Shown here piece by piece: positions 32,176 to 40,678 of a stretch of 64,000 bases of DNA. The DNA is from Nocardiopsis sp. N85. GTDB taxonomy: Bacteria; Actinomycetota; Actinomycetes; Streptosporangiales; Streptosporangiaceae. The stretch spans positions 1 through 64,000 of the forward strand of contig NZ_JARBUT010000020.1 in NCBI RefSeq assembly GCF_028882275.1, read 5' to 3'. Below the pieces are notes generated by a model. That model saw only the letters and a program-made list of their open reading frames with translations. It was not told where the DNA came from and did no database searches. Every line of letters begins with the position of its first letter. Within the stretch, counting starts at the first letter, position 1. The position numbers and the translations under genes are program-made.

Positions 32176-32360
32176 CACATCCTCCTGGGGGCCCCTGCTC
32201 CGGCCGGTGGGGATCGGTCACCTCGGTACCGGGGCCCGGCCCCGGCACCGGAGCGGCGACGGGAGGCCCGCCGCCGCGGCGACGAGAGGGGACACGCGGG
32301 TGACCTTATCCCGAACGGGGCCGCGGCGCGCCCGTCCTGTCCGCTCCCGGCCGGGGAACC

Positions 32361-32406
32361 GAACGCGGGAGGGGCGGGGCCGCCCGGCCCCGCCCCTCCC
32401 GCGTTC
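32361..32406 (-). terminator. Terminator of the PASTA kinase gene
   Basis: A perfect 20-bp GC-rich stem (32361-32380 with 32387-32406) and 6-nt loop lie 63 nt past the kinase stop, before macR. Confidence 0.8.
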
Positions 32407-32468
32407 ACCGGGGCCGCCCCCCGGCCGTGCTCTCCTGCCCGGGGCCGCCCCCCGCGTCCACGCGGAGA

Positions 32469-34442
32469 TCAGTCGTCATCGTCGTCGTCCTCGTCGAGTT
32501 CGAGCTCCCCGAGGGGGAGACCCACCGGCGTGGCGATGATCGTGATCTCGGTGCCCTCCGGTGCCTTGCCCGTGTGGGACTGCTCCGCCACGGTCCGGCC
32601 GCCCAGGAAGCGCTCCACCTTGACCTCGAAGCCGGCGTCCTCCAGCATCTCGCGAGCCTCCTTGACGTTCCTGCCGACGACGTCGGGGATCTCCACGCCC
32701 GGCGGGCCGGTGGAGACGGTCAACTCGACCTCGCCGCCCGCGCTCAACGTGGTACCGGTGTCGGGTTTCTGGCTGATGACCAGACCATCGTCGACGCTCT
32801 CGCTCTCGGCCTCGACGATCTTCACCGTCAACCCCAGCTCCTCCAGGGCGTTGCGGGCGTCGTCCACGCCCTGGCCCGTGAGGGCCGGCACGTCGATGCC
32901 GCGGCTCACGGTGAAGGTCACCGTCGACTCGCGGTCGGCCTCCTCACCGGGGGCCGGGTCGGTGGAGATGACCTCCCCCGGCTGCACGTTCTCGGCGTCG
33001 ACGACCTCTTGGAGCAGGCTCTCCGGGTCGAATCCCAGGGTCTCCATCTCCTTGATCGCGTTGGAGACGTCCTGGCCCTTGAAATCGGGCATCTCGACCT
33101 CGCGCGGCCCCTTGGACAGCTGGATCGTGACCGTGTCACCGGGGGACAGGCGCTCCCCGACGTTCGGTTCGACCTTGCCGACCGTGCCCGCCGCCTCGGA
33201 GCTGTAGACGCCCTCCTCGGCCACTTCGCACTTCAGACCGGTGTCGCGCAGGGCCGCGCAGGCCGCCTCCTGTTCGGCGCCGATGATCTCGGGCACCGAC
33301 TCGAACCGGCCGACGAGGAACCACCAACCGGCGACGAACACCACCAGTGCCAGAACGGTCGCGCCCACGGCCATCAGCGTCGCGCGACGACGCCGATCCG
33401 GGCCCTCGTCGAAGTGGTCATCGTCGTAATCGTCATAGCCGTCGTCCGCGGGGCCGCCCATCTCCACGATCATGGTGGCGTTCTCGGTGCCCGGCCCGGC
33501 GCCGCCCGCGATGAGCTGCGGCGCGGTGACGGCCGCCGTCGTCGCGGCGACCGGGGCGACCGGAGGCAGCGGGGCGCCCTTCACCTGCGGCGTCTCCGGC
33601 AGGTGGCGCAGTACCTCCAGCACCTTGGACAGGTACTGTCCGGCGTTGCCCGGCCGATACCGGGGATCGCGTTCGGTGGCCTTGGTGACCAGGGCGTCCA
33701 CCTCGGCGGGCAGCCCGGGCAGGAAGTGGGAGGGACGCGGAACGTCCTCGTTGACGTGCTGGTAGGCGATCGCGATGGGCGTCTCGCCGGTGTGCGGCTG
33801 ACTCCCGGTGAGCAACTCGTAGAACATGATCCCCGCCGCGTACACGTCGGTGCGCGCGTCGGCGGTGCCCCGCTCGATCTGCTCGGGCGCCAGGTAGGCC
33901 GCGGTGCCCATGAGGGTCCCGGTACGGGTCAGACCCTGGGTGGACTGCTCCACGGCGCGGGCCAGACCGAAGTCGGCGACCTTGATCCGGCCGTCCTCGG
34001 TGATGAGGACGTTCTCGGGCTTGATGTCGCGGTGCACCATGCCCGCCCGGTGGGCGGCGCCCAGGGCCGCCAGCACCGGGGCCATCACCTGGAGGGCGTC
34101 GCGCGCCGACAACCGGCCGCGCTCCTTGAGAAGGGCGCGCAGGGTGCGACCCGGCACGTACTCCATCGCCAGGAACACGTGCCCCCGGTCCTCGCCCTGG
34201 TCGAAGACCTGGACGACGTTGGGGTGGGAGAGCTTGGCGACGGAGTGCGCCTCGTTGATGAAGCGCTGGACGAAGGTGGGGTCCTGGGCCAGCGAAGGGT
34301 GCATCACCTTCAACGCCAGCCGACGGTCCAGCCTCAGGTCGTGGGCGACGTAGACGGTCGCCATCCCGCCTCCGGCGATCCTGGACTCCACGAAGTAGCG
34401 TTGGTCCAGAGTGGCGCCCACGAGCGGGTCGGAAGTCGTCAT
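32469..34442 (-). CDS. Transmembrane Ser/Thr protein kinase with four PASTA repeats
   Basis: A PknB-class receptor kinase that senses muropeptides or lipid II through its outer domain. The 657-residue protein has a kinase domain (about 10-275): glycine loop IAGGGMATVY, ATP Lys in LALKVMHP, HRDIKPEN, DFGLARA, and an activation loop with TRTGTLMGTAAYL. An acidic juxtamembrane stretch is followed by one helix (about 355-375). Four PASTA repeats begin near SVPEIIG, EVEMPDFKG, IDVPALTG and GVEIPDVVG. The tail ends in a run of Asp. ATG 34442 is used; GTG 34448 with AAGGA is an alternative. It resembles Streptomyces SCO2110/PkaF (recalled) and is not in a division cluster. Confidence 0.92.
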   Translation of the reverse strand: MTTSDPLVGATLDQRYFVESRIAGGGMATVYVAHDLRLDRRLALKVMHPSLAQDPTFVQRFINEAHSVAKLSHPNVVQVFDQGEDRGHVFLAMEYVPGRTLRALLKERGRLSARDALQVMAPVLAALGAAHRAGMVHRDIKPENVLITEDGRIKVADFGLARAVEQSTQGLTRTGTLMGTAAYLAPEQIERGTADARTDVYAAGIMFYELLTGSQPHTGETPIAIAYQHVNEDVPRPSHFLPGLPAEVDALVTKATERDPRYRPGNAGQYLSKVLEVLRHLPETPQVKGAPLPPVAPVAATTAAVTAPQLIAGGAGPGTENATMIVEMGGPADDGYDDYDDDHFDEGPDRRRRATLMAVGATVLALVVFVAGWWFLVGRFESVPEIIGAEQEAACAALRDTGLKCEVAEEGVYSSEAAGTVGKVEPNVGERLSPGDTVTIQLSKGPREVEMPDFKGQDVSNAIKEMETLGFDPESLLQEVVDAENVQPGEVISTDPAPGEEADRESTVTFTVSRGIDVPALTGQGVDDARNALEELGLTVKIVEAESESVDDGLVISQKPDTGTTLSAGGEVELTVSTGPPGVEIPDVVGRNVKEAREMLEDAGFEVKVERFLGGRTVAEQSHTGKAPEGTEITIIATPVGLPLGELELDEDDDDDD

Positions 34443-34505
34443 GTCCACGGCGGAGTAGTGTCCTTGCTGCGGGGAGCGCGGGCTTCGCGGTCGGTGGCGC
34501 GTACC

Positions 34506-34533
34506 CGACACCGGGTGTCGAACCGACACGATA
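34506..34533 (-). promoter_or_regulatory. PASTA kinase promoter with palindrome at the start site
   Basis: TATCGT on the minus strand (34528-34533) is a likely -10. The palindrome CGACACCGGGTGTCG (34506-34520) lies at the expected start of transcription, and a further CGACAC half-site at 34524-34529 overlaps the -10. Confidence 0.4.
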
Positions 34534-34929
34534 GCGGAAGCCCGACCCGGGTCTGCCCCGCGGTTCGCGGCCGCGCCGCCCCTGGTCCACGGGGGGTGGG
34601 GGCGTGCGGTCCTGGGTCGTCCTCGGGCGCGCGACACCCCGATTCGGGGGACGCGCGACTCTTTCACGGTAGGCGATGGGGGCAACGCCGTGGCGCCGCC
34701 GCACCGGTGTCCTTGGTAACGCCCCCGGCCGCCCGCTCTGACCTGCGCGAACGCCGGGATCATGGAAGTCGGCCCCGCTGGGCCGGTCCGCCGGTACGGG
34801 AGGGGGTCCTCCCCGTGGCCTCGGGCGCACGATGAGCGCCCGCTGTTCCGCCTCCCCCACATGATGACGGAGGGGACGCGGCCCCCACGTGTTCGAGGTC
34901 TCGTTCCCGGCCCGGCGGACCGCTCCGCG
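34534..34929. other. Gene-free stretch between the PASTA kinase and thiG
   Basis: About 400 bp of GC-rich sequence. It contains short hairpins such as CGCGACACCCCGATTCGGGG near 34630-34655 but no credible gene or clear terminator. Confidence 0.4.
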
Positions 34930-35700
34930 TCAGTCGACGGCGGGAGAGGAGGCCCGTGCGTGCCGGCGCACCGGGATGCGGCCGGCCCGTCGCGCGGCGC
35001 GGCCGGCGCGCACGGCGTCGCGCATCGCCCCGGCCATGAGCACCGGGTCCTCGGCCCGCGTGACCGCGCTGGCCAGCAGCACCGCGTCGCAGCCCAGCTC
35101 CATCGCCAGGGCCGCGTCGCTGGCGGTGCCGATACCGGCGTCGACGATCACCGGGACCCCGGCCTGTTCGACGATCAGCTCCAGGTTGTGCGGGTTGCGG
35201 ATGCCCAGACCCGAACCGATCGGGGCGGCCAGGGGCATCACCGCGACGCACCCGATCTGCTCCAGACGGCGGGCCAGCACCGGGTCGTCGTTGGTGTAGG
35301 GCAGTACCGCGAACCCCTCGTCCACCAACCGCTCGGCCGCCTCCAACAACTCCACCGGGTCGGGCAGCAGCGTGTGCTCGTCCGCCACGACCTCCAACTT
35401 CACCCAGCCGGTGCCCAGCGCCTCCCTGCCCAGACGGGCGGTGCGCACCGCGTCGGTCGCGGTGAAGCACCCGGCGGTGTTGGGCAGCGGGCGGATCCCG
35501 TTGCGTTCCAGCACCTCCCACACCGAGCCGCGGGCGCCCGGGGCGACCCTGCGCATGGCCACGGTGGTCAGCTCGGTGCCGGAGGCGATCAGCGCCTCCT
35601 CCAGCACCTCCAGGGAGGGCGCACCTCCGGTCCCGGTGATGAGCCGGGAACCGAAGGAGACCCCGGAGATGACCAGGGGGTCGTCGGTGTGCGCGTTCAT
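34930..35700 (-). CDS. thiG: Thiazole synthase
   Basis: Forms the thiazole phosphate of thiamine from DXP, dehydroglycine and ThiS thiocarboxylate. The 256-residue TIM barrel has the Schiff-base Lys in WVKLEVVAD, PNTAGCFTATDAVRTARLGRE split by a turn, LPYTNDDPVLARRLE, APIGSGLGIRNP and the phosphate site VDAGIGTASDAA. The start ATG lies 2 nt after the thiS stop, so the genes are coupled. It is the last gene of the riboswitch-controlled thiOSG operon. The C-terminal 20 residues are Arg-rich and not conserved. Confidence 0.96.
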   Translation of the reverse strand: MNAHTDDPLVISGVSFGSRLITGTGGAPSLEVLEEALIASGTELTTVAMRRVAPGARGSVWEVLERNGIRPLPNTAGCFTATDAVRTARLGREALGTGWVKLEVVADEHTLLPDPVELLEAAERLVDEGFAVLPYTNDDPVLARRLEQIGCVAVMPLAAPIGSGLGIRNPHNLELIVEQAGVPVIVDAGIGTASDAALAMELGCDAVLLASAVTRAEDPVLMAGAMRDAVRAGRAARRAGRIPVRRHARASSPAVD

Positions 35701-35702
35701 GG

Positions 35703-35927
35703 TCAGCCCCCCTGTACCGCGGTGAGGACGTCGACGCGGTCGCCCGCGCCCAAGGGCGTGCCGGCCCAGGCGGCGCGGCGCACCACCTCGTCGTTGACGG
35801 CGACGGCGATGCCGCCGGGGATCGCGCCGCCGTCGGCGGCGGTCAGTTCGCGCACGATCTCCTCGACCGTGACGGTGCCGGCGGCCTCGCGGAGGGCGCC
35901 GTTGACGATCAGCTCCACTGCTCTCAC
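35703..35927 (-). CDS. thiS: Sulfur carrier protein ThiS
   Basis: A 74-residue beta-grasp protein whose C-terminal Gly-Gly (TAVQGG) carries sulfur as a thiocarboxylate to ThiG. Other conserved features are LIVNGALREA at the N-terminus and GIAVAVNDEVVRR. GTG 35927 overlaps the thiO stop as GTGA, showing coupling. GTG 35918 is possible but would shorten the first strand. The activating ThiF is not in the window. Confidence 0.93.
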   Translation of the reverse strand: MRAVELIVNGALREAAGTVTVEEIVRELTAADGGAIPGGIAVAVNDEVVRRAAWAGTPLGAGDRVDVLTAVQGG

Positions 35928-37156
35928 TTCCAGGTCGTGGTCTCGCCGCCCGTGACGCGGTCGGCGGTGAACCGGCGCGCGTACCCGGGCAGGGTCCCGG
36001 TGGTCAGGGCGTGGGCCATGACCTCGCCGGTGACCGGTGTCAGCAGCACCCCGTGCCGGAAGTGCCCACCGGCCAGGTGCAGGCCGGGCACCCGGGTGGG
36101 TCCCAGCAGCGGTTCGTTGTCGGGGGACCCGGGGCGCAACCCCACGCAGGTCTCGGTGATCTCCAGTTCGGTCACCCCGGGGACGAGTTCACGGGCGTCC
36201 CGGAGCACCTGCCACAGACCGCCCACCGTGGGCGCGGTGTCGTACCCCAGCTCCTCCTGGGTGGCGCCGATGACGATCTCGCCGTCGGCGCGCGGCACCA
36301 GGTAGACCGGGAAGCCCCGGACCAGGCCGCGCACGGTCCGCTCCACCAACGGGGGCTCCCCGGCGGGCACCCGGGCGCGCAGGAGCTGCCCCTTGACGGG
36401 GCGCAGCGGCGGCACCACGGGTTCGGGGAGTTCGATCCGGTCGCTCCAGCAGCCGGCGGCGAGGACCACCTGATCGGCGGGCAGCGTCCGGCCCTCGGCC
36501 GGCGTCACGCCCAACCGGGCGCCCCCCGGGCCGGGGCGTTCCACGGCGATCGCACGGGAGCGGATCTCGGTGACCCCGGCACGGTCGCCGGCCACGGCCA
36601 GGGCCCGCAGCAGCAGGCGTGGGTCCACCGAGTGGTCCTCGGGGGCGAGCACGCCGCCGCGTACCGAGGGGGCCAGCATCGGCTCCAGTCGGCGGCACTC
36701 ACGGCCGGTGAGTCGTTCCGTGGTCACCCCCAGGCGTTTTTGCAGGTCGTGGAGGCGATCCAGGACGGCCAGGTCGTCGCGGTCGAAGGCGACCAGCAGA
36801 GTGCCGGTGGCGTGGTGGCCCGTGGGGACGCCGCTCGCCTCCTCCAGTTCGGCGACGAAGGCGGGGTACAGGGCGGCCGACCGGATGCCGAACCCCATGA
36901 GGTGTTCCTCACCGAACACGGCCTCGGTGGCCGGGGTGAGCATGCCCGCCGCGACGGTGGAGGCGGCTCGGGCGCCGGCCGGGTCGGTGACCGGGTCGGG
37001 TTCGATCAGGGTGACCCGGAGCCCGGCCTGGGCCGCCCGCCAGGCGGTGACCCGACCGACCAGACCGCCGCCGACGACGATCACACCGTGTCGGTCCTCC
37101 GAAGGTTCAGAGGTGGGATGAATCGTGTCGGGGTGCGGTGGGTTCGAGGTAGGCAC
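35924..37156 (-). CDS. thiO: Glycine oxidase ThiO
   Basis: FAD enzyme that oxidises glycine to the imine used by ThiG. The 410-residue protein has the dinucleotide motif VIVVGGGLVGRVTAWRAAQ, the FAD segment ARAASTVAAGMLTPATE, a C-terminal AGGHFRHGVLLTPVTGE and the GLRPGSPDNEP block. GTG 37156 is chosen from GGAGAG 7 nt upstream, directly behind the TPP aptamer. GTG 37084, behind GGAGG, would also keep the FAD motif and is a real alternative. It leads the thiO-thiS-thiG operon. Confidence 0.93.
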   Translation of the reverse strand: MPTSNPPHPDTIHPTSEPSEDRHGVIVVGGGLVGRVTAWRAAQAGLRVTLIEPDPVTDPAGARAASTVAAGMLTPATEAVFGEEHLMGFGIRSAALYPAFVAELEEASGVPTGHHATGTLLVAFDRDDLAVLDRLHDLQKRLGVTTERLTGRECRRLEPMLAPSVRGGVLAPEDHSVDPRLLLRALAVAGDRAGVTEIRSRAIAVERPGPGGARLGVTPAEGRTLPADQVVLAAGCWSDRIELPEPVVPPLRPVKGQLLRARVPAGEPPLVERTVRGLVRGFPVYLVPRADGEIVIGATQEELGYDTAPTVGGLWQVLRDARELVPGVTELEITETCVGLRPGSPDNEPLLGPTRVPGLHLAGGHFRHGVLLTPVTGEVMAHALTTGTLPGYARRFTADRVTGGETTTWK

Positions 37157-37170
37157 GGTGCTGCTCTCCA

Positions 37171-37260
37171 CTCCCTTCGCCGGCATGACCCGGATCAGGT
37201 TCGTGCGGTCGGAGGCGGTCAGCCTCCCTCTCAGCCGGGTCCACCCGGCTCCCGCGGGAC
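37171..37260 (-). promoter_or_regulatory. TPP riboswitch (THI element)
   Basis: Read on the minus strand: GGGAGCC, then GGCTGAGAGGGAGGCT, then GAACCTGATCCGGGTCATGC and CGGCGAAGGGAG, the conserved order of the thiamine pyrophosphate aptamer. GTCCC at the 5' end can close P1 with GGGAG. The thiO ribosome site (GGAGAG) follows at once, so control is probably at translation. Confidence 0.95.
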
Positions 37261-37380
37261 GTTCTACGGTTCGCCCCCATACTACGGTCCCGCCCGGAGG
37301 GCGCCCGAAACCGAGGGCGGCGACGTCCGGGCGGCGCGCGAACGTGTCCCGGGCACGCGCGGATATGGCAGATTGGTGGG

Positions 37381-37740
37381 GTGACTTCAAGCGATTCCAA
37401 CCTCGACACGCTGGTCGGCACCTGGCTGACCCTCAGGGAGACGGCCTCGCCGCTGGGGGTGAGCCCGAACCACGTCAAGACGCTCATCCGGGAGAACCGC
37501 CTCATGGGCGTGGTCCGGGGCGGGCAGCTCTCGGTCCCCGCCGCCTTCATCGACGGCGGCGACATCGTCAAGGGACTGCCCGGCACCCTCGTCCTGCTCG
37601 GCGACGCGGGCTACTCCACCGAGGAGGCCCTGCGCTGGCTCTTCACCCCGGACGACACGCTGCCCGGCACCCCGATCCAGGCGATGCGCGAGAACCGGGG
37701 CACCGAGGTGCGCCGACGCGCCCAGAGTCTGGCCTTCTGA
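37381..37740 (+). CDS. Rv2175c-family DNA-binding protein
   Basis: A 119-residue protein with an N-terminal winged helix-type HTH (TWLTLRETASPLGVSPNHVK, TLIRENRLMGVVRGG) and a C-terminal helical domain (LPGTLVLLGDAGYSTEEALR, ending RAQSLAF). It follows Mtb Rv2175c, a DNA-binding protein whose N-terminal Thr is phosphorylated by PknL. Here the start is VTSSDSNLDT, which also offers Thr/Ser targets. GTG 37381 is preceded by CAGATT at 6 nt, so it could be leaderless. A PASTA kinase gene lies 3 kb away. The DNA target is unknown. Confidence 0.85.
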   Translation: MTSSDSNLDTLVGTWLTLRETASPLGVSPNHVKTLIRENRLMGVVRGGQLSVPAAFIDGGDIVKGLPGTLVLLGDAGYSTEEALRWLFTPDDTLPGTPIQAMRENRGTEVRRRAQSLAF

Positions 37741-37751
37741 CCGACCCCCGT

Positions 37752-37775
37752 GGCGGGCGCGCCGTGTCGCCCGCC
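37752..37775 (+). terminator. Terminator after the Rv2175c-type gene
   Basis: An 8-bp stem (GGCGGGCG with CGCCCGCC) is followed by CCCTT. Confidence 0.6.
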
Positions 37776-37801
37776 CCCTTGGGGTAGCCGGGTCCAAGGC
37801 C

Positions 37802-37807
37802 TAGGCT
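37802..37807 (+). promoter_or_regulatory. -10 element of a leaderless thiE transcript
   Basis: TAGGCT lies 7 nt before GTG 37815 and decides that start over GTG 37809. Confidence 0.6.
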
Positions 37808-37814
37808 GGTGACC

Positions 37815-38480
37815 GTGAGGACCAGCCACGGAACCAGCCTGCGCAAGCGCCTGGACGCATCCCTTCTGTACCTGTGCACCGACGCCCGTCGCGAACGCGG
37901 TGATCTCGCCGAGTTCGCCGAGGCCGCCCTGTCCGGGGGAGTGGACATCGTCCAGCTCCGGGACAAGGGCCTGGAGGCGCGCGAGGAGATCGCCGCCCTG
38001 GAGGTGCTGCGGGAGGCGTGCGAACGCCACGGCGCCCTGCTCGCGGTCAACGACCGCGCCGACATCGCCCGCGCCGTTCGCGCCGACGTGCTCCACCTGG
38101 GCCGGCGCGATCTTCCGGTGCCCATGGCCCGCGACATCATCGGCGCGGACCCGTTGATCGGGCGCTCCAACAACGACATCGACGCCGCCCGGGCCTCCGC
38201 GGAGGAACCGGGCAGCGACTACTTCTGCGTCGGCCCGGTATGGGAGACGCCCACCAAGCCGGGCCGTCCGGCCGCCGGAACGGAACTGGTGGAGCGCGCG
38301 GCCGCGCTGAACAGCGACCGGCCGTGGTTCGCGATCGGCGGTATCGACCTCGACACCGTGGACCGGGTCCTGGATGCCGGGGCCCGCCGCGTGGTCGTGG
38401 TGCGCGCCATCACCGAGGCCGAGGACCCGCGGGCGGCGGCCGCCGCCCTGCGCGCCCGCGTCATCGACCGTCAGGGCTGA
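37815..38480 (+). CDS. thiE: Thiamine-phosphate synthase
   Basis: Joins the pyrimidine and thiazole halves to thiamine monophosphate. The 221-residue barrel has VDIVQLRDKGLEAREEI, LLAVNDRADIARAVRAD, LHLGRRDLPV, GRSNNDIDAARA and DYFCVGPVWETPTKPGR. The phosphate loop is AIGGIDLDTVDRVLDAGARR. It is divergent from the thiOSG operon and shows no TPP aptamer of its own, so its control appears separate. The first 20 residues are variable. ThiC and ThiD are not in the window. Confidence 0.95.
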   Translation: MRTSHGTSLRKRLDASLLYLCTDARRERGDLAEFAEAALSGGVDIVQLRDKGLEAREEIAALEVLREACERHGALLAVNDRADIARAVRADVLHLGRRDLPVPMARDIIGADPLIGRSNNDIDAARASAEEPGSDYFCVGPVWETPTKPGRPAAGTELVERAAALNSDRPWFAIGGIDLDTVDRVLDAGARRVVVVRAITEAEDPRAAAAALRARVIDRQG

Positions 38481-38486
38481 GAACCG

Positions 38487-38518
38487 CGTCGGCCCCGGTA
38501 CACGACCCGGGGCCGGCG
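38487..38518. terminator. Terminator after thiE
   Basis: A stem of about 12 bp with GGCCCCGG/CCGGGGCC at its core and an 8-nt loop, 7 nt past the stop. It may also serve the convergent quinone oxidoreductase gene. Confidence 0.7.
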
Positions 38519-38593
38519 TCGTTCCGTCCGGTGCGGGCCGGGGCCGGACCTCGGAGACCGAACGCGTGGCCTCCTCCGCCCGGACCACCCCGG

Positions 38594-39592
38594 TCAGGGG
38601 ATCAGCAGTACCTTGCCGAGCACCCGGCGCTCCTCCATGGCCCGGTGCGCCTCCGCCGCGTCCTCCAACGGCAGGGTCAGCCCGATGTGGGGGGTCAGCC
38701 TCCCGGACCGGACCAGCTCCAGAGCCTCTCCCAGGGCGCGCGTCCTGGCCTCGGCCTCGTCCTTGATGTCGAACAGGCCGAAGACCTCGACCTCGTGCTC
38801 CAGGGCCCGGGCGGGCTCGATCTCGGCGAACCGGCCGCCGGCCGATCCGTACCCGACGAACCGGCCGCCCCGGGCCACCGTCGTGAAGGCCTCCTCGCCC
38901 AGGGACGCCCCGGCCCCGTCCAGGGCGGTGTCCACCCCGATACCGCCGGTGAGCTCCAGGACCCGGTCCGTCCACCCCGGCAGGGAGTAGTCCACGACCT
39001 CGTGCGCGCCGAGCTTTTCGGCCAGGGCGAGCTTGTCCCCGCCCCTCGCGGCGGCGATGACCCGCGCTCCGGCGTTCCGGGCCAGCTGGACCGACAGGCT
39101 GCCGGCGCCGCCGGTGGCCGCGGCCACCAGCACGGTCTGCCCCGGTCGATAATCGGCGGTCCGGGCCAGGGCGAGCGCGGTGGGGCCGTCGTGCAGCAGG
39201 GCCAGGGCGTGGTGCGGGTCCACCCCCTCGGGCACCCGGATCAGATCCGACTCCGGGACCACCGCCCGCTCGGCGTAGCCGCCGACCGGTAGGGCGCTCC
39301 CGTCGGCGGTCCTCTCCCCGGTGTCGGTGACCACCCGGGTCCCGACCCAGGAGGGGTCCACGCCCTCGCCGACCCGGGACACCGTTCCGACCACACCGGT
39401 CCCGGGGACGTAGGGGGGCGTCACGGGGAAGAAGTCGCGTCCCCACCCGGACCGGACCAGCACCTCCAGGTACATCACGTTGGCCGCGTCCACCGTCACC
39501 TCGACCGAGCCGGGCCCCACCTCGGGGTCGGGCACCTCCCGGGCCGTCAGAACCTCGGGACCGCCGAACCCGTCGACTCGTACCGCGCGCAT
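38594..39592 (-). CDS. Zinc-independent quinone oxidoreductase (MDR superfamily)
   Basis: An NADPH-dependent quinone or enone reductase of 332 residues. The N-terminal GroES-like domain (MRAVRVDGFGGPEVLTAREV) lacks the structural-zinc Cys cluster. The Rossmann part has VAAATGGAGSLSVQLARNAG and VDTALDGAGASLGEEAF; the NADPH Arg/Lys is in ARGGDKLALAEKLGA. ATG 39592 has GGAGGATC close upstream. A SoxR-type box with correct MerR promoter spacing lies 60 bp before it. Induction by redox-cycling compounds would suit a quinone reductase. The exact substrate is unknown. Confidence 0.9.
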   Translation of the reverse strand: MRAVRVDGFGGPEVLTAREVPDPEVGPGSVEVTVDAANVMYLEVLVRSGWGRDFFPVTPPYVPGTGVVGTVSRVGEGVDPSWVGTRVVTDTGERTADGSALPVGGYAERAVVPESDLIRVPEGVDPHHALALLHDGPTALALARTADYRPGQTVLVAAATGGAGSLSVQLARNAGARVIAAARGGDKLALAEKLGAHEVVDYSLPGWTDRVLELTGGIGVDTALDGAGASLGEEAFTTVARGGRFVGYGSAGGRFAEIEPARALEHEVEVFGLFDIKDEAEARTRALGEALELVRSGRLTPHIGLTLPLEDAAEAHRAMEERRVLGKVLLIP

Positions 39593-39641
39593 GTGGATCC
39601 TCCATCGATGGTCGTCCGCCGCGAACTCCGCGACATCGACC

Positions 39642-39672
39642 ACTCTGGTACCTCAACTAATATTGAGGTCAA
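39642..39672 (-). promoter_or_regulatory. SoxR-type promoter with 19-bp spacer
   Basis: CCTCAACTAATATTGAGG (39651-39668) has the CCTCAA-N6-TTGAGG form of the E. coli soxS SoxR box. On the minus strand TTGACC (-35, 39667-39672) and CAGAGT (-10, 39642-39647) stand 19 bp apart, the over-long spacing used by MerR-family activators. Confidence 0.75.
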
Positions 39673-39716
39673 TACCCGGGTGAAAGAAGTGTTCCGGCGC
39701 GGCACCGGAACACCCG

Positions 39717-40610
39717 TCAGACGGACACGTGCGACAGCGCGCTCGGATGACGGCGCAGGAAGCCCTCGATCGAACGGGCGGGGTGACCGGTCACCTTCTG
39801 TACCGTGGCCGCCACCTCGTCCAGCTCCCCGGCGGCGATCGCCTCGTACGAGGAGACCCATCCCTCGATCTCCCACTCGGGCGCCCCCGTGGCCTTGCGG
39901 GACAACAGGGCCTCCTCCCGGGTCTCGGGCACGTACCTGATGGTCCGGCCCGTCAACGCGCTCAACCGTTCGACGGTCGCCCCCAGGGAGAGCGCCTCCG
40001 GGCCGGTCACGTCGTAGGTCGCGTTCTCCGCCGCCGCGGCCAGGGCCGGATCGGTCAGCACCGCCGCCACCACGTCCGCGATGTCGTCCCGGGCCACCCA
40101 CGCCACCCGGCCCTCACCGGCGGGGCCGCGCACCACACCGCTCTCGTCCACCCAGTGCGGCAGCAGGTCCAGGTACAGGGAGGGTCTCAGGAACGTGTAC
40201 CTCACTCCCGTCGTCCGGATGTGGGCCTCGGTGAAGAAGTGCGTCCGCGCGAAGGTGAACGTCGACGCCGGCCCCGCTTGCAGGAAGGACAGGTAGACGA
40301 TTCGTGACACCCCCGCCGCGACCGCCGCGTCGACCGCGCTCAGGTGCGTGTCGATCCGGTCCTCCGACTCCGTCGCCGGGACCAGGAACAGCGTGTCCAC
40401 CCCACGGCAGGCCCGTGCGAAGTTCGCGGTGTCCTCATAGGCCGCCATCGCGGCGGTGCTGCCCGGGTGATCGGGCGCCCGGTTCAGGTCCCGCACGATG
40501 AGCCGCTGCGCCCGGCCCAGCCGCGCGATGCGGGCGGCCACCCGCCCGCCCACCGCCCCGGTCGCCCCGGTCACCCCTATGGTGTGGTTTGTCATGTGAT
40601 CGTCGCCCAT
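39717..40610 (-). CDS. NmrA-type NAD(P)-binding oxidoreductase
   Basis: An atypical short-chain dehydrogenase of 297 residues. The Rossmann motif is IGVTGATGAVGGRVAARI, followed by LIVRDLNRAPD, and YLSFLQAGPAS replaces the classical active site. The catalytic Tyr-X3-Lys is absent, as in NmrA/HSCARG proteins and NAD(P)H:quinone oxidoreductase 2 types. A later block is YLDLLPHWVDESGVVRGPAG. ATG 40610 follows AGGATGGGG; ATG 40595 is the alternative. It lies upstream of, and on the same strand as, the SoxR-box quinone reductase. It could be a redox sensor or a quinone reductase. Confidence 0.82.
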   Translation of the reverse strand: MGDDHMTNHTIGVTGATGAVGGRVAARIARLGRAQRLIVRDLNRAPDHPGSTAAMAAYEDTANFARACRGVDTLFLVPATESEDRIDTHLSAVDAAVAAGVSRIVYLSFLQAGPASTFTFARTHFFTEAHIRTTGVRYTFLRPSLYLDLLPHWVDESGVVRGPAGEGRVAWVARDDIADVVAAVLTDPALAAAAENATYDVTGPEALSLGATVERLSALTGRTIRYVPETREEALLSRKATGAPEWEIEGWVSSYEAIAAGELDEVAATVQKVTGHPARSIEGFLRRHPSALSHVSV

Positions 40611-40632
40611 GACACCCCATCCTGAACGACGA

Positions 40633-40668
40633 GGGCGTGCCGGGCACTCACCGGCACGCCCGTTTTTA
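40633..40668. terminator. Terminator between DUF418 and NmrA-type genes
   Basis: An 11-bp stem GGGCGTGCCGG/CCGGCACGCCC with a 7-nt loop; GTTTTTA follows on the plus strand. Flanking genes both run on the minus strand, so it probably ends the DUF418 transcript. Confidence 0.6.
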
Positions 40669-40678
40669 CGCCCACGGG

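Noticed and set aside
40633..40668. Promoter-side attenuator for the NmrA-type gene
   Set aside because: The hairpin lies just upstream of the gene but has no U-tract in its direction and no leader frame. A terminator for DUF418 is simpler.
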